Shown here: positions 8,208 through 16,495 of the stretch, piece after piece
How positions within the stretch are numbered: position 1 is the first letter of the stretch
Layout of the letters: each line of letters opens with the position of its first letter
Assembly: GCA_016870715.1 (NCBI GenBank)
Contig: VGAL01000011.1
Coordinates: 1-37,760 of the forward strand
DNA: 37,760 bases
Direction of reading: 5' to 3'
Origin: Actinomycetota bacterium
GTDB lineage: Bacteria > Actinomycetota > Actinomycetes > Nanopelagicales > Nanopelagicaceae
Translations under genes and position numbers: made by a program
Notes under the pieces: generated by a model
The model's database searches: none
What the model was told of the DNA's origin: nothing
The model's input: the letters and a program-made list of their open reading frames with translations, nothing else

Positions 8208-8822
8208 TTATCTCTCTAGAATTTCATTGAGATAAGTGGAAAGTTCCACCTCACCCAAATGCAAAGTATGTGAAAAAGGGATGATGGGAACGAATAGACC
8301 TGTGGCAAATCGTGAATCATCCAGATCCGCAATCGCCTCAAGGTACTCCTCGCTAAATTCCTGGACTAATGCCCGATGATCTTCATCGCTTGGCTTAATC
8401 ACTAAAGTTCCCGATGAGTAATCGCGAATAGTCAAATTCTCAAGATCAATCAATGCGCATGGCTTGCCCTCGTCATCGTGGAGTACCAAATACGGGGTTA
8501 CCCCCTCGCCAAACATTCGGCGGGCTATAAGTACCGCCTCATCGAAATCGGCCTCCGGTTCATCAATCTTGGTAACCAGAATCATTCGAGGAACTTGGAA
8601 CTCGGCAATCTCTTCCCATGCCTTTATTAACGTATTTGGGGCGCCCTCATGCGCACTTATCGCAAGAACCACCGCTGCGAATTCGGCGAATTCATAGGAG
8701 AGGTTCTCATCGAAGGCGATGGAGGTGGCGAAAGCATCAGGTATGGCGGCAGCCACCCCTTCGAGATTTGCGGAGCGGTGGCCAATAACCGCAATACGCG
8801 TACCGCTTAATGGCGAACCCAC
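8208..8822 (-). CDS. EF-G-like pseudo-GTPase domain protein lacking the P-loop
   Basis: This 204-residue protein resembles the N-terminal G domain of EF-G-like actinobacterial factors (EF-G2/FusA2 type) but stands alone. The strand-loop at residues 10-22 reads IAVIGHRSANLEG where a GTPase would have GHxGxGKT, so the P-loop lysine is lost. The fourth motif survives as TKID (84-87) within PRMILVTKIDEPEADFDE. The EF-G subdomain-like run FGEGVTPYLVLHDDEG and the ending EDHRALVQEFSEEYLEAI then FVPIIP also match the G' layout. GTP hydrolysis is unlikely. It might bind a ribosomal or EF-G partner, but that is speculation. It is divergent from pgsA with a 25-nt gap, converges with the HIT gene 12 nt away, and breaks an otherwise conserved operon order. 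Confidence 0.65.
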   Translation of the reverse strand: MGSPLSGTRIAVIGHRSANLEGVAAAIPDAFATSIAFDENLSYEFAEFAAVVLAISAHEGAPNTLIKAWEEIAEFQVPRMILVTKIDEPEADFDEAVLIARRMFGEGVTPYLVLHDDEGKPCALIDLENLTIRDYSSGTLVIKPSDEDHRALVQEFSEEYLEAIADLDDSRFATGLFVPIIPFSHTLHLGEVELSTYLNEILER

Positions 8823-8828
8823 GTAGAG

Positions 8829-8838
8829 AGCCTACGAT
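8829..8838. promoter_or_regulatory. Overlapping divergent -10 elements (bidirectional promoter)
   Basis: On the plus strand TACGAT (8833-8838) lies 9 nt before the pgsA ATG at 8848. On the minus strand TAGGCT (8834 down to 8829) lies 6 nt before the GTG at 8822. The two hexamers share the central TA at 8833-8834. Both spacings fit leaderless transcripts, so one melted segment could start both RNAs. Confidence 0.5.
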
Positions 8839-8847
8839 GTAACCATC

Positions 8848-9438
8848 ATGATTAGCTCCTTCTTGCGCGCCCCGGTCACTCGTGTTGTAGAGCCGACTGC
8901 CCGCGCGCTGACAAAGCGCAAGGTCACACCCAATCAAGTGACTCTTGTAGGAGCGATTGGCACATGTGCTACCTCACTTATTTTCTTTACTCGTGGAGAG
9001 CTCTTTGTGGGAACCATTGCAATGTTGATATTCATCTTCAGTGATCTGGTCGATGGAACTATGGCGAGATTAAGTGGTGCATCTTCGAAATTCGGAGCCT
9101 TCTTAGATTCCACTTCCGATCGGGTCGTCGATGCGACCCTTATCGGAAGCATCACGTACTACCTCTTCACCATCGATGATTCACTTCAGATCGTGGCGTG
9201 GTTTGCCCTTACTGGCGGTTTCTTGGTCTCTTATGTGAAGGCTCGAGCAGAGGCTTCTGGTTTCACCTGTGAAGGAGGTTTTGCTGAACGCCCAGAGCGG
9301 ACCATCATCCTTCTTGTTTCAACTGGCTTTGCTGGTCTAGGGGTTGGCTACATCCTCGCCGCAGGAATCTGGCTCATCGCTATCACATCTTTCCTTACAG
9401 TGGGTTTTCGAGTGATTCAAGTGTGGCGACAACGATGA
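8848..9438 (+). CDS. pgsA: Phosphatidylinositol phosphate synthase (CDP-alcohol phosphotransferase)
   Basis: This 196-residue integral membrane enzyme carries the full CDP-alcohol phosphotransferase signature at residues 66-91. Asp66, Asp69 and Gly70 are followed by Ala73-Arg74, then Gly83, Asp87 and Asp91, the Mg-binding and catalytic aspartates. Five to six hydrophobic segments surround it. In actinobacteria the gene in this position (next to the acyltransferase and pimA) joins CDP-diacylglycerol with inositol-1-phosphate to make PI phosphate, the base of PIM glycolipids. A phosphatidylglycerol phosphate synthase is the alternative, but the neighbourhood argues for PI. The ATG 8848 start fits the -10 hexamer 9 nt upstream. 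Confidence 0.88.
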   Translation: MISSFLRAPVTRVVEPTARALTKRKVTPNQVTLVGAIGTCATSLIFFTRGELFVGTIAMLIFIFSDLVDGTMARLSGASSKFGAFLDSTSDRVVDATLIGSITYYLFTIDDSLQIVAWFALTGGFLVSYVKARAEASGFTCEGGFAERPERTIILLVSTGFAGLGVGYILAAGIWLIAITSFLTVGFRVIQVWRQR

Positions 9439-10298
9439 TTGAACATTTGAGTAGCTTCGCTTATTTATTCGGTTGGAAAATTGTTCGAACACTTCCTGAA
9501 CGATTTGTATATCAACTTTTTCAATTAATAGCAGATAGATCATCTCGAAAAGAGGGAAAGTCCTACCAACGGTTACGTGAGAATCTTCGCCGAGTCCAAC
9601 CCCATCTCTCAGAGAGCGAGCTACGTCAACTTTCAACGATTGGAATGCGAAGTTACTTGCGCTATTGGTGCGATGCATTTCGCTTACCCTCTTGGAGCCA
9701 CGACCGGCTCACCCGAACAGTCTCCACAGAAGGTGAAGAATTGTTTCGAGCGTGTGTGGCGGAAAAGAGAGGGGTGGTGGTATCCCTCCCACATTCAGGA
9801 AATTGGGATCACGCAGGAGCATATTTCTCGGCAACTGGGATTCCAATTATTAGCGTTGCAGAGAAACTGAAACCTGAGCGCGTTTTCCAAGCCTTTCTCA
9901 AATTTCGCGAACGAATTGGGATGCGAATCTATTCAGCTGCGGAGAATGTAATTCCTGCCCTTCATGCTCATCTGGCTAAAGGGGAGGTCGTAGCACTTGT
10001 TGCAGACCGAGATCTCTCAAAGAGTGGCATCGAAGTCCGTTTCTTTGATGGCGTGGCCAAAATGCCTAGTGGCCCTGCATTACTAGCACTGCGAAGCAAC
10101 TCCTACCTCATTGTGGCTCACGTGACGTATACGAAAAAAGGAATACACATTAAATTTTCGGAACCATTGACTTCGAATGCGGTAGGTGAACAGGAGCAGA
10201 TAAAAGATCTGATTCAGCAGAGTGCACGATTATTTGAAGAGGGCATCACCCGCACTCCGCAGGACTGGCATATGTTGCAGAAAATATGGATTGCCTGA
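9435..10298 (+). CDS. LpxL/HtrB-type acyltransferase, probable PIM acyltransferase
   Basis: From ATG 9435 this is a 287-residue membrane-associated acyltransferase. The HSGNWD sequence in VVSLPHSGNWDHAGAYF gives the HX4D catalytic pair. ALVADRDLSKSGIEVRFFDG and the following PSGPALLALRSNS are the second conserved block of the lauroyl/myristoyl acyltransferase family. In actinobacteria the homologue between pgsA and pimA (Rv2611c/PatA in M. tuberculosis) acylates the mannose of PIM1/PIM2 on the cytoplasmic face. Start: ATG 9435 overlaps the pgsA stop as ATGA. GTG 9423 is possible but would lengthen the overlap. It overlaps pimA at its 3' end. Confidence 0.87.
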   Translation: MIEHLSSFAYLFGWKIVRTLPERFVYQLFQLIADRSSRKEGKSYQRLRENLRRVQPHLSESELRQLSTIGMRSYLRYWCDAFRLPSWSHDRLTRTVSTEGEELFRACVAEKRGVVVSLPHSGNWDHAGAYFSATGIPIISVAEKLKPERVFQAFLKFRERIGMRIYSAAENVIPALHAHLAKGEVVALVADRDLSKSGIEVRFFDGVAKMPSGPALLALRSNSYLIVAHVTYTKKGIHIKFSEPLTSNAVGEQEQIKDLIQQSARLFEEGITRTPQDWHMLQKIWIA

Positions 10299-11476
10299 TG
10301 ATGGCCCCACAGAACCGAAAATTGCGGATAGGAATGGTCTCTCCTTATGGTTGGGATTTGCCAGGTGGGGTGCAAGCACACATTCAAGATCTAGCTCTCT
10401 ATTGCATGGAGAAGGGTCACGAAGTCTCGGTCTTAGCTCCAGTCATGGATGATGATCATCTGCCTTCATGGGTACAGAGTTCGGGGCGTCCAGTTTCGAT
10501 TCCTTACAACGGTGCCGTTGCGCGGGTAGCGTTCGGACCAGTGGCTAATCGAAGGGTGCGTAAGTGGATACAAGAGGGAGATTTTGATCTTCTTCATCTC
10601 CATGAACCTGCAATTCCCTCCCTCTCGCTCCTGGCCTGCTGGGCGGCCGAAGGACCACTTGTAGGAACCTTTCACGTTTCAGCGCCGAAGCAACGAGCCA
10701 TCTATGCGGTAGGTCCAATTCTGGAACCGGCAATCGAGAAATTGCACGCGCGTATCGCAGTTAGTCAGACTGCACGTGGAACTTTGACTGAACATCTTGA
10801 AACAGATGCTGTAGTGATCCCTAATGGAATCAATGTGGATGCTTTTGCAAATGGTGGTATCACTGAAGAGTTTGGTAATCGAGCGATTGGATTTGTTGGT
10901 CGATTTGATGAACCACGCAAGGGGCTCGCCATCCTCTTGGATAGCTGTGAACGACTGGTTGAACAAGGAGTTGAATTCTGCCTGGTCGTCGCAGGACCTG
11001 GTGACTCAAGTAGCTTCCTCGAAGGAATGTCGGCGAGATTGCGAGAGCGAACGCACTTCTTGGGTCGCGTTACTGACGCTAGAAAACGAGAGATTCTTCG
11101 GTCGGTCGCGTTGTACGTGGCCCCAAACACTGGAGGAGAGAGCTTTGGCATCATTCTTGCTGAAGCGCTCGCAGCGGGAGCGCCAGTGATTGCAAGTGAC
11201 CTTCCAGCATTTCGAGATGTTTTGGAGGATGGCCGCGCTGGAGTTCTCTTTCCTAACGAGGATTCCCAGCGGTTAGCCGAGATAATCGAAAAGGTTCTTA
11301 ACGATAACGAACGAAGAAGCTTACTGAAAGAGATCGGACGCGAGCGTGCGAGAGATTTCGATTGGTCGGTTGTTGGCGAATCTATTTTTGATGTCTACCG
11401 ACTTGTGAGCGCAACGGGGGAGAAAGTGCGTTTGGGAAGTGAACTTCGATTCAATCGCGTGGGTAGAAATCCATGA
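10298..11476 (+). CDS. pimA: Phosphatidylinositol alpha-mannosyltransferase
   Basis: This GT4-family glycosyltransferase (392 residues from ATG 10298) transfers the first mannose from GDP-Man to PI, starting PIM synthesis. The N-terminal Rossmann domain has GMVSPYGWDLPGGVQAHIQDL with the glycine loop, and LHLHEPAIPSLSLLA. The C-terminal domain has GFVGRFDEPRKGLAILL, where Arg and Lys bind the nucleotide diphosphate, and GGESFGIILAEALAAGAPVIAS with the EX7E motif. Start choice: ATG 10298 overlaps the acyltransferase stop in TGATG. ATG 10286 and ATG 10301 are also possible. The adjacency to pgsA and the acyltransferase makes a three-step PIM module. Confidence 0.9.
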   Translation: MMAPQNRKLRIGMVSPYGWDLPGGVQAHIQDLALYCMEKGHEVSVLAPVMDDDHLPSWVQSSGRPVSIPYNGAVARVAFGPVANRRVRKWIQEGDFDLLHLHEPAIPSLSLLACWAAEGPLVGTFHVSAPKQRAIYAVGPILEPAIEKLHARIAVSQTARGTLTEHLETDAVVIPNGINVDAFANGGITEEFGNRAIGFVGRFDEPRKGLAILLDSCERLVEQGVEFCLVVAGPGDSSSFLEGMSARLRERTHFLGRVTDARKREILRSVALYVAPNTGGESFGIILAEALAAGAPVIASDLPAFRDVLEDGRAGVLFPNEDSQRLAEIIEKVLNDNERRSLLKEIGRERARDFDWSVVGESIFDVYRLVSATGEKVRLGSELRFNRVGRNP

Positions 11477-11970
11477 GCGCGCTCTTATTTGTCTTGTTGA
11501 TCGTGATGCTGGTGATGGTTTGGTATCTATCCTTTACCGCAACTCGACTCGATCGACTTCATCATCGAGTAGAGACTTCATGGGGTAATCTTGACGCAGC
11601 CTTAAAGACGCGATCAGCGCTTGCTCTGGAAATTGCTCGCTCAAATCTCGTAGATCCTGCAACATCAATGTTGCTTTTAGCTGCAGCGCATGTCGCCGTG
11701 GTTGCAGAGCAATCCGAGCGAGCTGATGCAGAAGAAGAGCTATCCCAACTCCTACTCTCACTCTTAGAGGAAAAAGCATTGGATTCTGATGGAGAAATAT
11801 TTCGCGAGTTAAACTCGGCACGAGACCGACTCCGTATTGCAATCACTCTCCATTTAGAGGCGGTCTCTCGAACTCAAGCGCAACGCAAGCGCCCCATAGT
11901 TCGAATATTCCGACTCGCAGGGCGTGCACCGCTACCGGTCAAATATCCATTTGAAGAGATCCAGGTGTGA
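11473..11970 (+). CDS. Conserved membrane-anchored helical protein of unknown function
   Basis: This 165-residue protein has one N-terminal membrane helix (residues 3-22, ALLFVLLIVMLVMVWYLSF). A mostly helical cytoplasmic or external part follows, beginning TATRLDRLHHRVETSWGNLDAALKTRSALALEIA. That segment recalls the LemA-type helical bundle and the small membrane proteins that follow pimA in other actinobacteria. No enzymatic motif is visible. It overlaps pimA by 4 nt (ATGA) and is followed after 1 nt by the DUF3048 lipoprotein, so it belongs to the same transcript. A role in the PIM or cell-envelope pathway is only suggested by context. Confidence 0.7.
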   Translation: MSALLFVLLIVMLVMVWYLSFTATRLDRLHHRVETSWGNLDAALKTRSALALEIARSNLVDPATSMLLLAAAHVAVVAEQSERADAEEELSQLLLSLLEEKALDSDGEIFRELNSARDRLRIAITLHLEAVSRTQAQRKRPIVRIFRLAGRAPLPVKYPFEEIQV

Positions 11971-11971
11971 G

Positions 11972-13027
11972 ATGAATCGGAGAGAAAAGTTAGGTCTGAC
12001 TTTGATGCTCGCTCTAACGCTTACTTCATGTTCTGTTATAGATAACGTGCGGGACTCCAAGAAAAGTTGGATACCTCCCGCCCCGACGCCTACATTCACC
12101 TATAACTCACTAAGCGGTCGGATTGGGAATGACAATCGCGTAATCGCAGTGAAAATCGATGATACGAAACAAGCAAGACCGCAGATAGGGCTGACAGAGG
12201 CCGATGTTGTTTACGTGGAGCAGGTAGAGGGAGGAGTAACTCGTTTGGCCGCGATTTATAGCTCTCGACTCCCGGCGCAAATTGGCCCCATTCGAAGCGC
12301 GCGCATCAGTGATATGGAACTGCTTGAACAATATGGAAAAGTCGCATTTGCTTTTTCTGGTGCACAGAGCAAATTGCGTCCGCTGATCAATAGTGCAAAT
12401 TTTTTTAATGTTGGAGCAGAGCGCGAGGGAATTGCTGTTTATTCTCGTGATAAGGATCGGCGCGCCCCGTGGAACATGATCCTCAATACCCGGGAACTTC
12501 TCACAAGAATAGATAAACGTAATCTCGATGTGGCACTTGCGAGCAATCGAGGTTGGAACTTTTCGAAAAAATCAGAGCAAGGCAGAGAGATAATCTCCGC
12601 TCAGATGCGATGGCCTGCAACCAGATACGAGATTTCGTGGTCCGAAGAGTACTCGGGATGGTTAATCACTCATGATGGAACAGGCAAGGATGATGCGCGA
12701 GGGGTGCCAATTGTTGCCAGCACATTCATCGCGCAGGTAGTGAGCATTAGTGATTCAGAGTACGGAGATAAATTCGGTGAACGAACACCCTTGGTGACAA
12801 CGGTAGGAGCGGGCAAGGCCTTTATCTTCCGCGATGGACGAGTGATTATCGGCAGATGGAACCGGCCTACCGCCCAAGATGGCACCACCTTTACCACTGA
12901 ACAAGGGGAGGAAATCACCTTCGCTCGCGGCCAGATTTGGTTCGCTTTAGTCGCCCAAGAGCCGAAAATTACCTATCCAGTAGAGCCCGAACTCTCTGGG
13001 AGCGCCTCGCCAACTCCTTCGAAGTAG
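11972..13027 (+). CDS. DUF3048-family lipoprotein
   Basis: From ATG 11972 this gives 351 residues with a lipoprotein signal peptide: basic MNRREK, a hydrophobic core, and the lipobox LTSC with Cys20 as the lipidation site. The mature part has a Pro-rich stalk ([12 protein letters not shown]) and then the DUF3048 (YerB-like) domain. The domain features are [38 protein letters not shown] and [15 protein letters not shown], a later [12 protein letters not shown] strand, and a Ser/Pro C-terminus. The function of the family is not established; it is exported and membrane-anchored. The upstream extension to 11924 overlaps the previous gene and does not add a signal sequence. The stop TAG forms part of a TAGACT hexamer that may serve pdxS. 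Confidence 0.85.
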   Translation: MNRREKLGLTLMLALTLTSCSVIDNVRDSKKSWIPPAPTPTFTYNSLSGRIGNDNRVIAVKIDDTKQARPQIGLTEADVVYVEQVEGGVTRLAAIYSSRLPAQIGPIRSARISDMELLEQYGKVAFAFSGAQSKLRPLINSANFFNVGAEREGIAVYSRDKDRRAPWNMILNTRELLTRIDKRNLDVALASNRGWNFSKKSEQGREIISAQMRWPATRYEISWSEEYSGWLITHDGTGKDDARGVPIVASTFIAQVVSISDSEYGDKFGERTPLVTTVGAGKAFIFRDGRVIIGRWNRPTAQDGTTFTTEQGEEITFARGQIWFALVAQEPKITYPVEPELSGSASPTPSK

Positions 13028-13030
13028 ACT
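13025..13030 (+). promoter_or_regulatory. Possible -10 element upstream of pdxS
   Basis: TAGACT overlaps the stop codon of the lipoprotein gene and ends 41 nt before the pdxS ATG. It would give a leader of about 35 nt containing the GGGGAG ribosome binding site at 13062-13067. It could be chance, since TAG is fixed by the stop. Confidence 0.3.
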
Positions 13031-13071
13031 ACAACCCTACCTTTGTGAAGAAAGAAAAGTTGGGGAGTGCG

Positions 13072-13959
13072 ATGAGCGAAGTAACTGGCACCTCGCGGGT
13101 CAAGCGCGGCATGGCAGAGATGCTCAAAGGCGGCGTCATTATGGACGTGGTCAATGCCGAACAGGCGAAGATTGCCGAAGATGCGGGAGCAGTAGCAGTG
13201 ATGGCTCTCGAGCGCGTACCTGCTGATATCAGGGCTCAAGGTGGCGTAGCGAGAATGTCTGATCCTTCGATGATTGAAGAGATTCAGCGTGCGGTCTCGA
13301 TACCTGTTATGGCTAAGGCGCGCATCGGGCATTTTGCCGAGGCGCAGATTCTTCAAGTACTTGGCGTCGATTACATTGATGAGTCAGAAGTTCTCACGCC
13401 CGCCGACTATGAGAATCACATCGACAAGTGGAACTTCACCGTGCCATTTGTCTGTGGCGCAACAAATCTTGGCGAAGCGCTCCGTCGTATTAACGAGGGC
13501 GCTGCGATGATCCGTTCCAAGGGCGAAGCAGGCACAGGCGATGTTTCGAACGCGACAACCCATATCCGAAAGATCACGGGTGAGATTCGACGGTTGACCT
13601 CAATGCGGGAGGATGAACTCTATGTTGCGGCGAAAGAGTTGCAAGCCCCTTACGCGCTCGTAAAAGAGGTAGCTGAAACCGGGAAACTTCCAGTCGTACT
13701 TTTCACCGCAGGGGGTATCGCAACACCAGCAGATGCATCGATGATGATGCAACTGGGTGCAGATGGCGTCTTTATCGGTTCAGGAATTTTCAAGTCAGGT
13801 AATCCTGCAGAGCGCGCCTCCGCATGCGTGAAAGCCACTACTTTTTTTGATGATCCGAAGGTGGTTGCGCAAGTTTCACGCGGACTAGGCGATGCGATGG
13901 TGGGAATCAACGTCTCTGACATCCCCGTACCACATCGTCTCGCAGAACGCGGTTGGTGA
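13072..13959 (+). CDS. pdxS: Pyridoxal 5'-phosphate synthase, PdxS subunit
   Basis: This 295-residue TIM-barrel synthase makes PLP from ribose 5-phosphate, glyceraldehyde 3-phosphate and ammonia supplied by PdxT. The highly conserved family sequence is present: [52 protein letters not shown] (first active-site lysine), [11 protein letters not shown] (second lysine and phosphate site), and [15 protein letters not shown] 13072 is chosen because GGGGAG lies 4 nt upstream and homologues start just before the [11 protein letters not shown] run. Upstream in-frame codons would run into the lipoprotein gene. The stop overlaps the pdxT GTG. Confidence 0.96.
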   Translation: MSEVTGTSRVKRGMAEMLKGGVIMDVVNAEQAKIAEDAGAVAVMALERVPADIRAQGGVARMSDPSMIEEIQRAVSIPVMAKARIGHFAEAQILQVLGVDYIDESEVLTPADYENHIDKWNFTVPFVCGATNLGEALRRINEGAAMIRSKGEAGTGDVSNATTHIRKITGEIRRLTSMREDELYVAAKELQAPYALVKEVAETGKLPVVLFTAGGIATPADASMMMQLGADGVFIGSGIFKSGNPAERASACVKATTFFDDPKVVAQVSRGLGDAMVGINVSDIPVPHRLAERGW

Positions 13960-14567
13960 AAAAGAGGGTTGGAGTACTCGCGCTTCAAGGTGATGTGCGC
14001 GAGCACTCTCGAGCGATTCAACAATCTGGGGCGGTCTCTGTTTCAGTAAAGAGACAAGAGGATTTGGCAAGCATCGATGCGCTAATTATCCCCGGTGGCG
14101 AATCAACCACAATCGGAAAACTCCTGCGAATCTTTGAACTACTAGATCCTTTGAAGAAATCAATTTCAGAGGGTTTACCAGTTTTTGGAACATGTGCGGG
14201 AATGATTTTGCTAGCTAAGGATGTGATTGATGGCAGTCACGGCCAAGAAACCATTGGAACTATGGACATCACGGTGCGAAGGAATGCATTTGGTCGACAG
14301 GTAGATTCATTCGAGAAATCCCTTGACCTCTCAAATATCGGCGCTGGATCTCTCACCGCAGTGTTTATCAGAGCTCCGTGGATCGAAAAACAAGGTTCGA
14401 ATGTGCAGGCTCTTGCCTCGGTAGAAAGCGGTAATGAATCCCACCGAGAGTCTCATGTAGTTCTGGCTCGCCAAGATAGGCAATTGGCTGCCTCATTCCA
14501 TCCAGAAATCCTTGAGGGCCAGCGCTATGAAGTACATGAGTATTTCATTCGCGAAGTCGCGAGTTAG
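13956..14567 (+). CDS. pdxT: Pyridoxal 5'-phosphate synthase glutaminase subunit
   Basis: This 203-residue class I glutamine amidotransferase releases ammonia for PdxS. The motifs are [26 protein letters not shown] (oxyanion region) and [12 protein letters not shown] with nucleophile Cys80. SFHPEIL carries His182 and Glu184 of the triad. Its length matches the family. The GTG 13956 start overlaps the pdxS stop in GTGA, typical of coupled translation; TTG 13953 is an alternative one codon earlier. PdxS and PdxT form a 12+12 complex in other bacteria. Confidence 0.95.
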   Translation: MKKRVGVLALQGDVREHSRAIQQSGAVSVSVKRQEDLASIDALIIPGGESTTIGKLLRIFELLDPLKKSISEGLPVFGTCAGMILLAKDVIDGSHGQETIGTMDITVRRNAFGRQVDSFEKSLDLSNIGAGSLTAVFIRAPWIEKQGSNVQALASVESGNESHRESHVVLARQDRQLAASFHPEILEGQRYEVHEYFIREVAS

Positions 14568-14593
14568 ACTCGAGTTAGACTCGAGTTAGACTA
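14561..14593 (+). repeat. Three tandem 11-bp repeats with embedded TAGACT hexamers
   Basis: GAGTTAGACTC occurs at 14561-14571 and 14572-14582, and a third copy ending in A lies at 14583-14593. The pdxT stop codon lies in copy one. Each unit holds TAGACT, the hexamer found before several leaderless genes here, and the junctions make CTCGAG palindromes. It sits 41 nt before yebC. Confidence 0.85.
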
Positions 14594-14634
14594 AAGTCCG
14601 GTCCGTTAATAGGTAAGCAAAGTAGGTAACCACG

Positions 14635-15384
14635 ATGTCAGGTCACTCCAAATGGGCAACGACCAAACATAAGAAGGCAATTCTCGATTCCCGCCGAGCA
14701 AAGACCTTTGCCAAATTAATCAAAGCAATCGAAGTTGCTGCCCGAACGGGAGGACCTGATCCTGCGGGCAATCCCACCCTCTTCGATGCGTTAGCAAAAG
14801 CGCGGAAGAGTTCTGTCCCCTCCGATAACATCGATCGTGCGGTCAAACGTGGCGCCGGATTGGAGTCGGGCGGTGCGAATTGGGAAACGATTATGTATGA
14901 AGGCTATGGACCTAATGGCGTCGCACTTCTCATCGAATGCCTCTCTGATAATCGCAATCGCGCTGCTGGCGAAGTAAGGCTTGCCGTCACCCGGAATGGT
15001 GGAACGATGGCAGATCCTGGTTCGGTCTCCTATCTATTCGCGCGAAGAGGCGTGATAATCGTAAAGAAAAATTTGAATGTCACAGAAGAGTCTTTGATGA
15101 ATGTCGTAATTGATGCTGGGGCAGAAGAGATCAATGACCTGGGCGAGAATTTTGAGATTGTTTCTGTTCCTTCGGAGATGACTTCGGTGCGCAAAGCCCT
15201 CGATAGCTCGGGAATTGAATATGACTCTGCTGATACGCCATTCCTGCCCACGGTTTCGGTCCCGCTTGATAATGAGGGAGCAGCTAAAGTCTTCAAGCTG
15301 ATAGAAGCGATTGAAGATTGCGACGACGTACAGAATGTCTACGCAAACTTCGACATTTCTGACGAAGTGATGGCTACTCTGTAG
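14635..15384 (+). CDS. yebC: YebC/PmpR-family protein (TACO1 homologue)
   Basis: This 249-residue protein is full length for the family. It opens with [37 protein letters not shown], the near-invariant YebC signature. [26 protein letters not shown] follows, and it ends with the second-domain run [14 protein letters not shown]. YebC proteins were named as transcriptional regulators, and more recent work on the family reports a translational role at difficult sequences on the ribosome. I cannot choose between the roles from sequence. The gene precedes ruvC by 2 nt, a linkage common in bacteria. TAGGTA lies 6 nt before the ATG as a possible start signal, and the TAGACT repeats are 41 nt upstream. 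Confidence 0.94.
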   Translation: MSGHSKWATTKHKKAILDSRRAKTFAKLIKAIEVAARTGGPDPAGNPTLFDALAKARKSSVPSDNIDRAVKRGAGLESGGANWETIMYEGYGPNGVALLIECLSDNRNRAAGEVRLAVTRNGGTMADPGSVSYLFARRGVIIVKKNLNVTEESLMNVVIDAGAEEINDLGENFEIVSVPSEMTSVRKALDSSGIEYDSADTPFLPTVSVPLDNEGAAKVFKLIEAIEDCDDVQNVYANFDISDEVMATL

Positions 15385-15386
15385 CA

Positions 15387-15899
15387 ATGAAGGTGTTGGG
15401 AATTGACCCAGGTCTTACCCGCTGCGGCGTGGGCGTTCTCTCGGGCCTTCCTGGCAGACCACTCGCACTCATCGAGGTGGGAGTCATCCGTACCCCCGCA
15501 ACCACGCCATTGGCAGAACGCCTTCATCAGGTAAATATTGGATTGACTGAGTGGATCGATAGGCATGCGCCCGATGAAATTTCAGTAGAGCGAGTCTTTG
15601 CTCAAGCTAACCGTCGATCTGCGATGGAGACTGCACAAGCGGCCGGGTTGGCTCTGACTCTCGCTGCATCGCGGAACATTCCCGTCACCTTGCACACTCC
15701 TAGCGAAGTGAAAGCGGCAGTCACCGGTTCGGGTCGGGCTGACAAAGCTCAAGTAGGCGAGATGGTCCGCCGACTTCTTGGGTTGAAAGCAATTCCCGAG
15801 CCAGCTGATGCTGCTGATGCATTAGCACTGGCGATCTGTCATATATATCAGAGCCCAATCGCTTCGAAAATAAAACTAGAGAAACTGGCGAAGAAGTGA
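15387..15899 (+). CDS. ruvC: Holliday junction resolvase RuvC
   Basis: This 170-residue RNase-H-fold endonuclease cuts Holliday junctions. The four acidic catalytic residues are visible: Asp7 in GIDPGLTRCG, Glu68 in ISVERVFAQ, and Asp141/Asp144 in PADAADALALAI. The segment ANRRSAMETAQAAG fits the family. It is the first of ruvC-ruvA-ruvB, with a GTGA overlap onto ruvA, and acts with the RuvAB branch-migration motor. Confidence 0.95.
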   Translation: MKVLGIDPGLTRCGVGVLSGLPGRPLALIEVGVIRTPATTPLAERLHQVNIGLTEWIDRHAPDEISVERVFAQANRRSAMETAQAAGLALTLAASRNIPVTLHTPSEVKAAVTGSGRADKAQVGEMVRRLLGLKAIPEPADAADALALAICHIYQSPIASKIKLEKLAKK

Positions 15900-16495
15900 T
15901 TGCAACGCTGAGAGGAAAGGTTCTCTCCTCCACCGATACCGGCCTTGTAATTGATGTCAGCGGCGTGGGGTTCTCGATCAACACAACCCCAAGCGTCCGT
16001 TTATCCAAAGAGCTAGGTAACGAGATTTTCCTCCACACCTCCTTGATTGTCCGTGAGGATGGATTCACTCTCTTTGGTTACCAGAGTTCGGCAGAGCGGG
16101 ATCTCTTTCAACTCCTTCAAACTGTTTCCGGTATTGGACCAAAGGTTTCCCATGCAATTTTGAGCACACTGACTATTGCGGAGATTGTTCGTGCAATTAC
16201 AGCAGGAGAGAGTAAATCGCTGGAGCAGGTATCAGGGTTAGGAAAAAAGGGTGCGCAACGCATCATCTTAGAATTAAAAGAGAAGGTCGCTCATTTCGGT
16301 AACAGCACAGTGAAGGATAAAACGCAGGTGAGCGCTGATGGATTATCACTCGCCCAGGCGCTCTCTGGGTTGGGCTTTAACTCGCGCGAGATCGAACATG
16401 CACTGGATATCGTGAAGAATTCCCGAGCGCATTCAATGGAAGAGCAACTGAAGATTGCCTTAGCAGCTCTTCATAGTGGTAGTCCTCGTGGCTGA
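15896..16495 (+). CDS. ruvA: Holliday junction branch migration protein RuvA
   Basis: This 199-residue protein has the three RuvA domains. The N-terminal OB fold begins [27 protein letters not shown] pair of helix-hairpin-helix motifs follows at about residues 72-130 ([19 protein letters not shown] and [17 protein letters not shown]). The C-terminal three-helix domain ([20 protein letters not shown]) contacts RuvB. It binds four-way junctions as a tetramer and loads RuvB. The GTG start overlaps the ruvC stop by 4 nt, and the 3' end overlaps ruvB. Confidence 0.95.
   Translation: MIATLRGKVLSSTDTGLVIDVSGVGFSINTTPSVRLSKELGNEIFLHTSLIVREDGFTLFGYQSSAERDLFQLLQTVSGIGPKVSHAILSTLTIAEIVRAITAGESKSLEQVSGLGKKGAQRIILELKEKVAHFGNSTVKDKTQVSADGLSLAQALSGLGFNSREIEHALDIVKNSRAHSMEEQLKIALAALHSGSPRG

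Noticed and set aside
8194-8223. AATTCTA...TAGAATT inverted repeat between the HIT gene and the pseudo-GTPase gene, as a bidirectional terminator
   Set aside because: The 7-bp stem has a single G-C pair and a 16-nt loop, and there is no clear T-run on either side. It is too weak to call.
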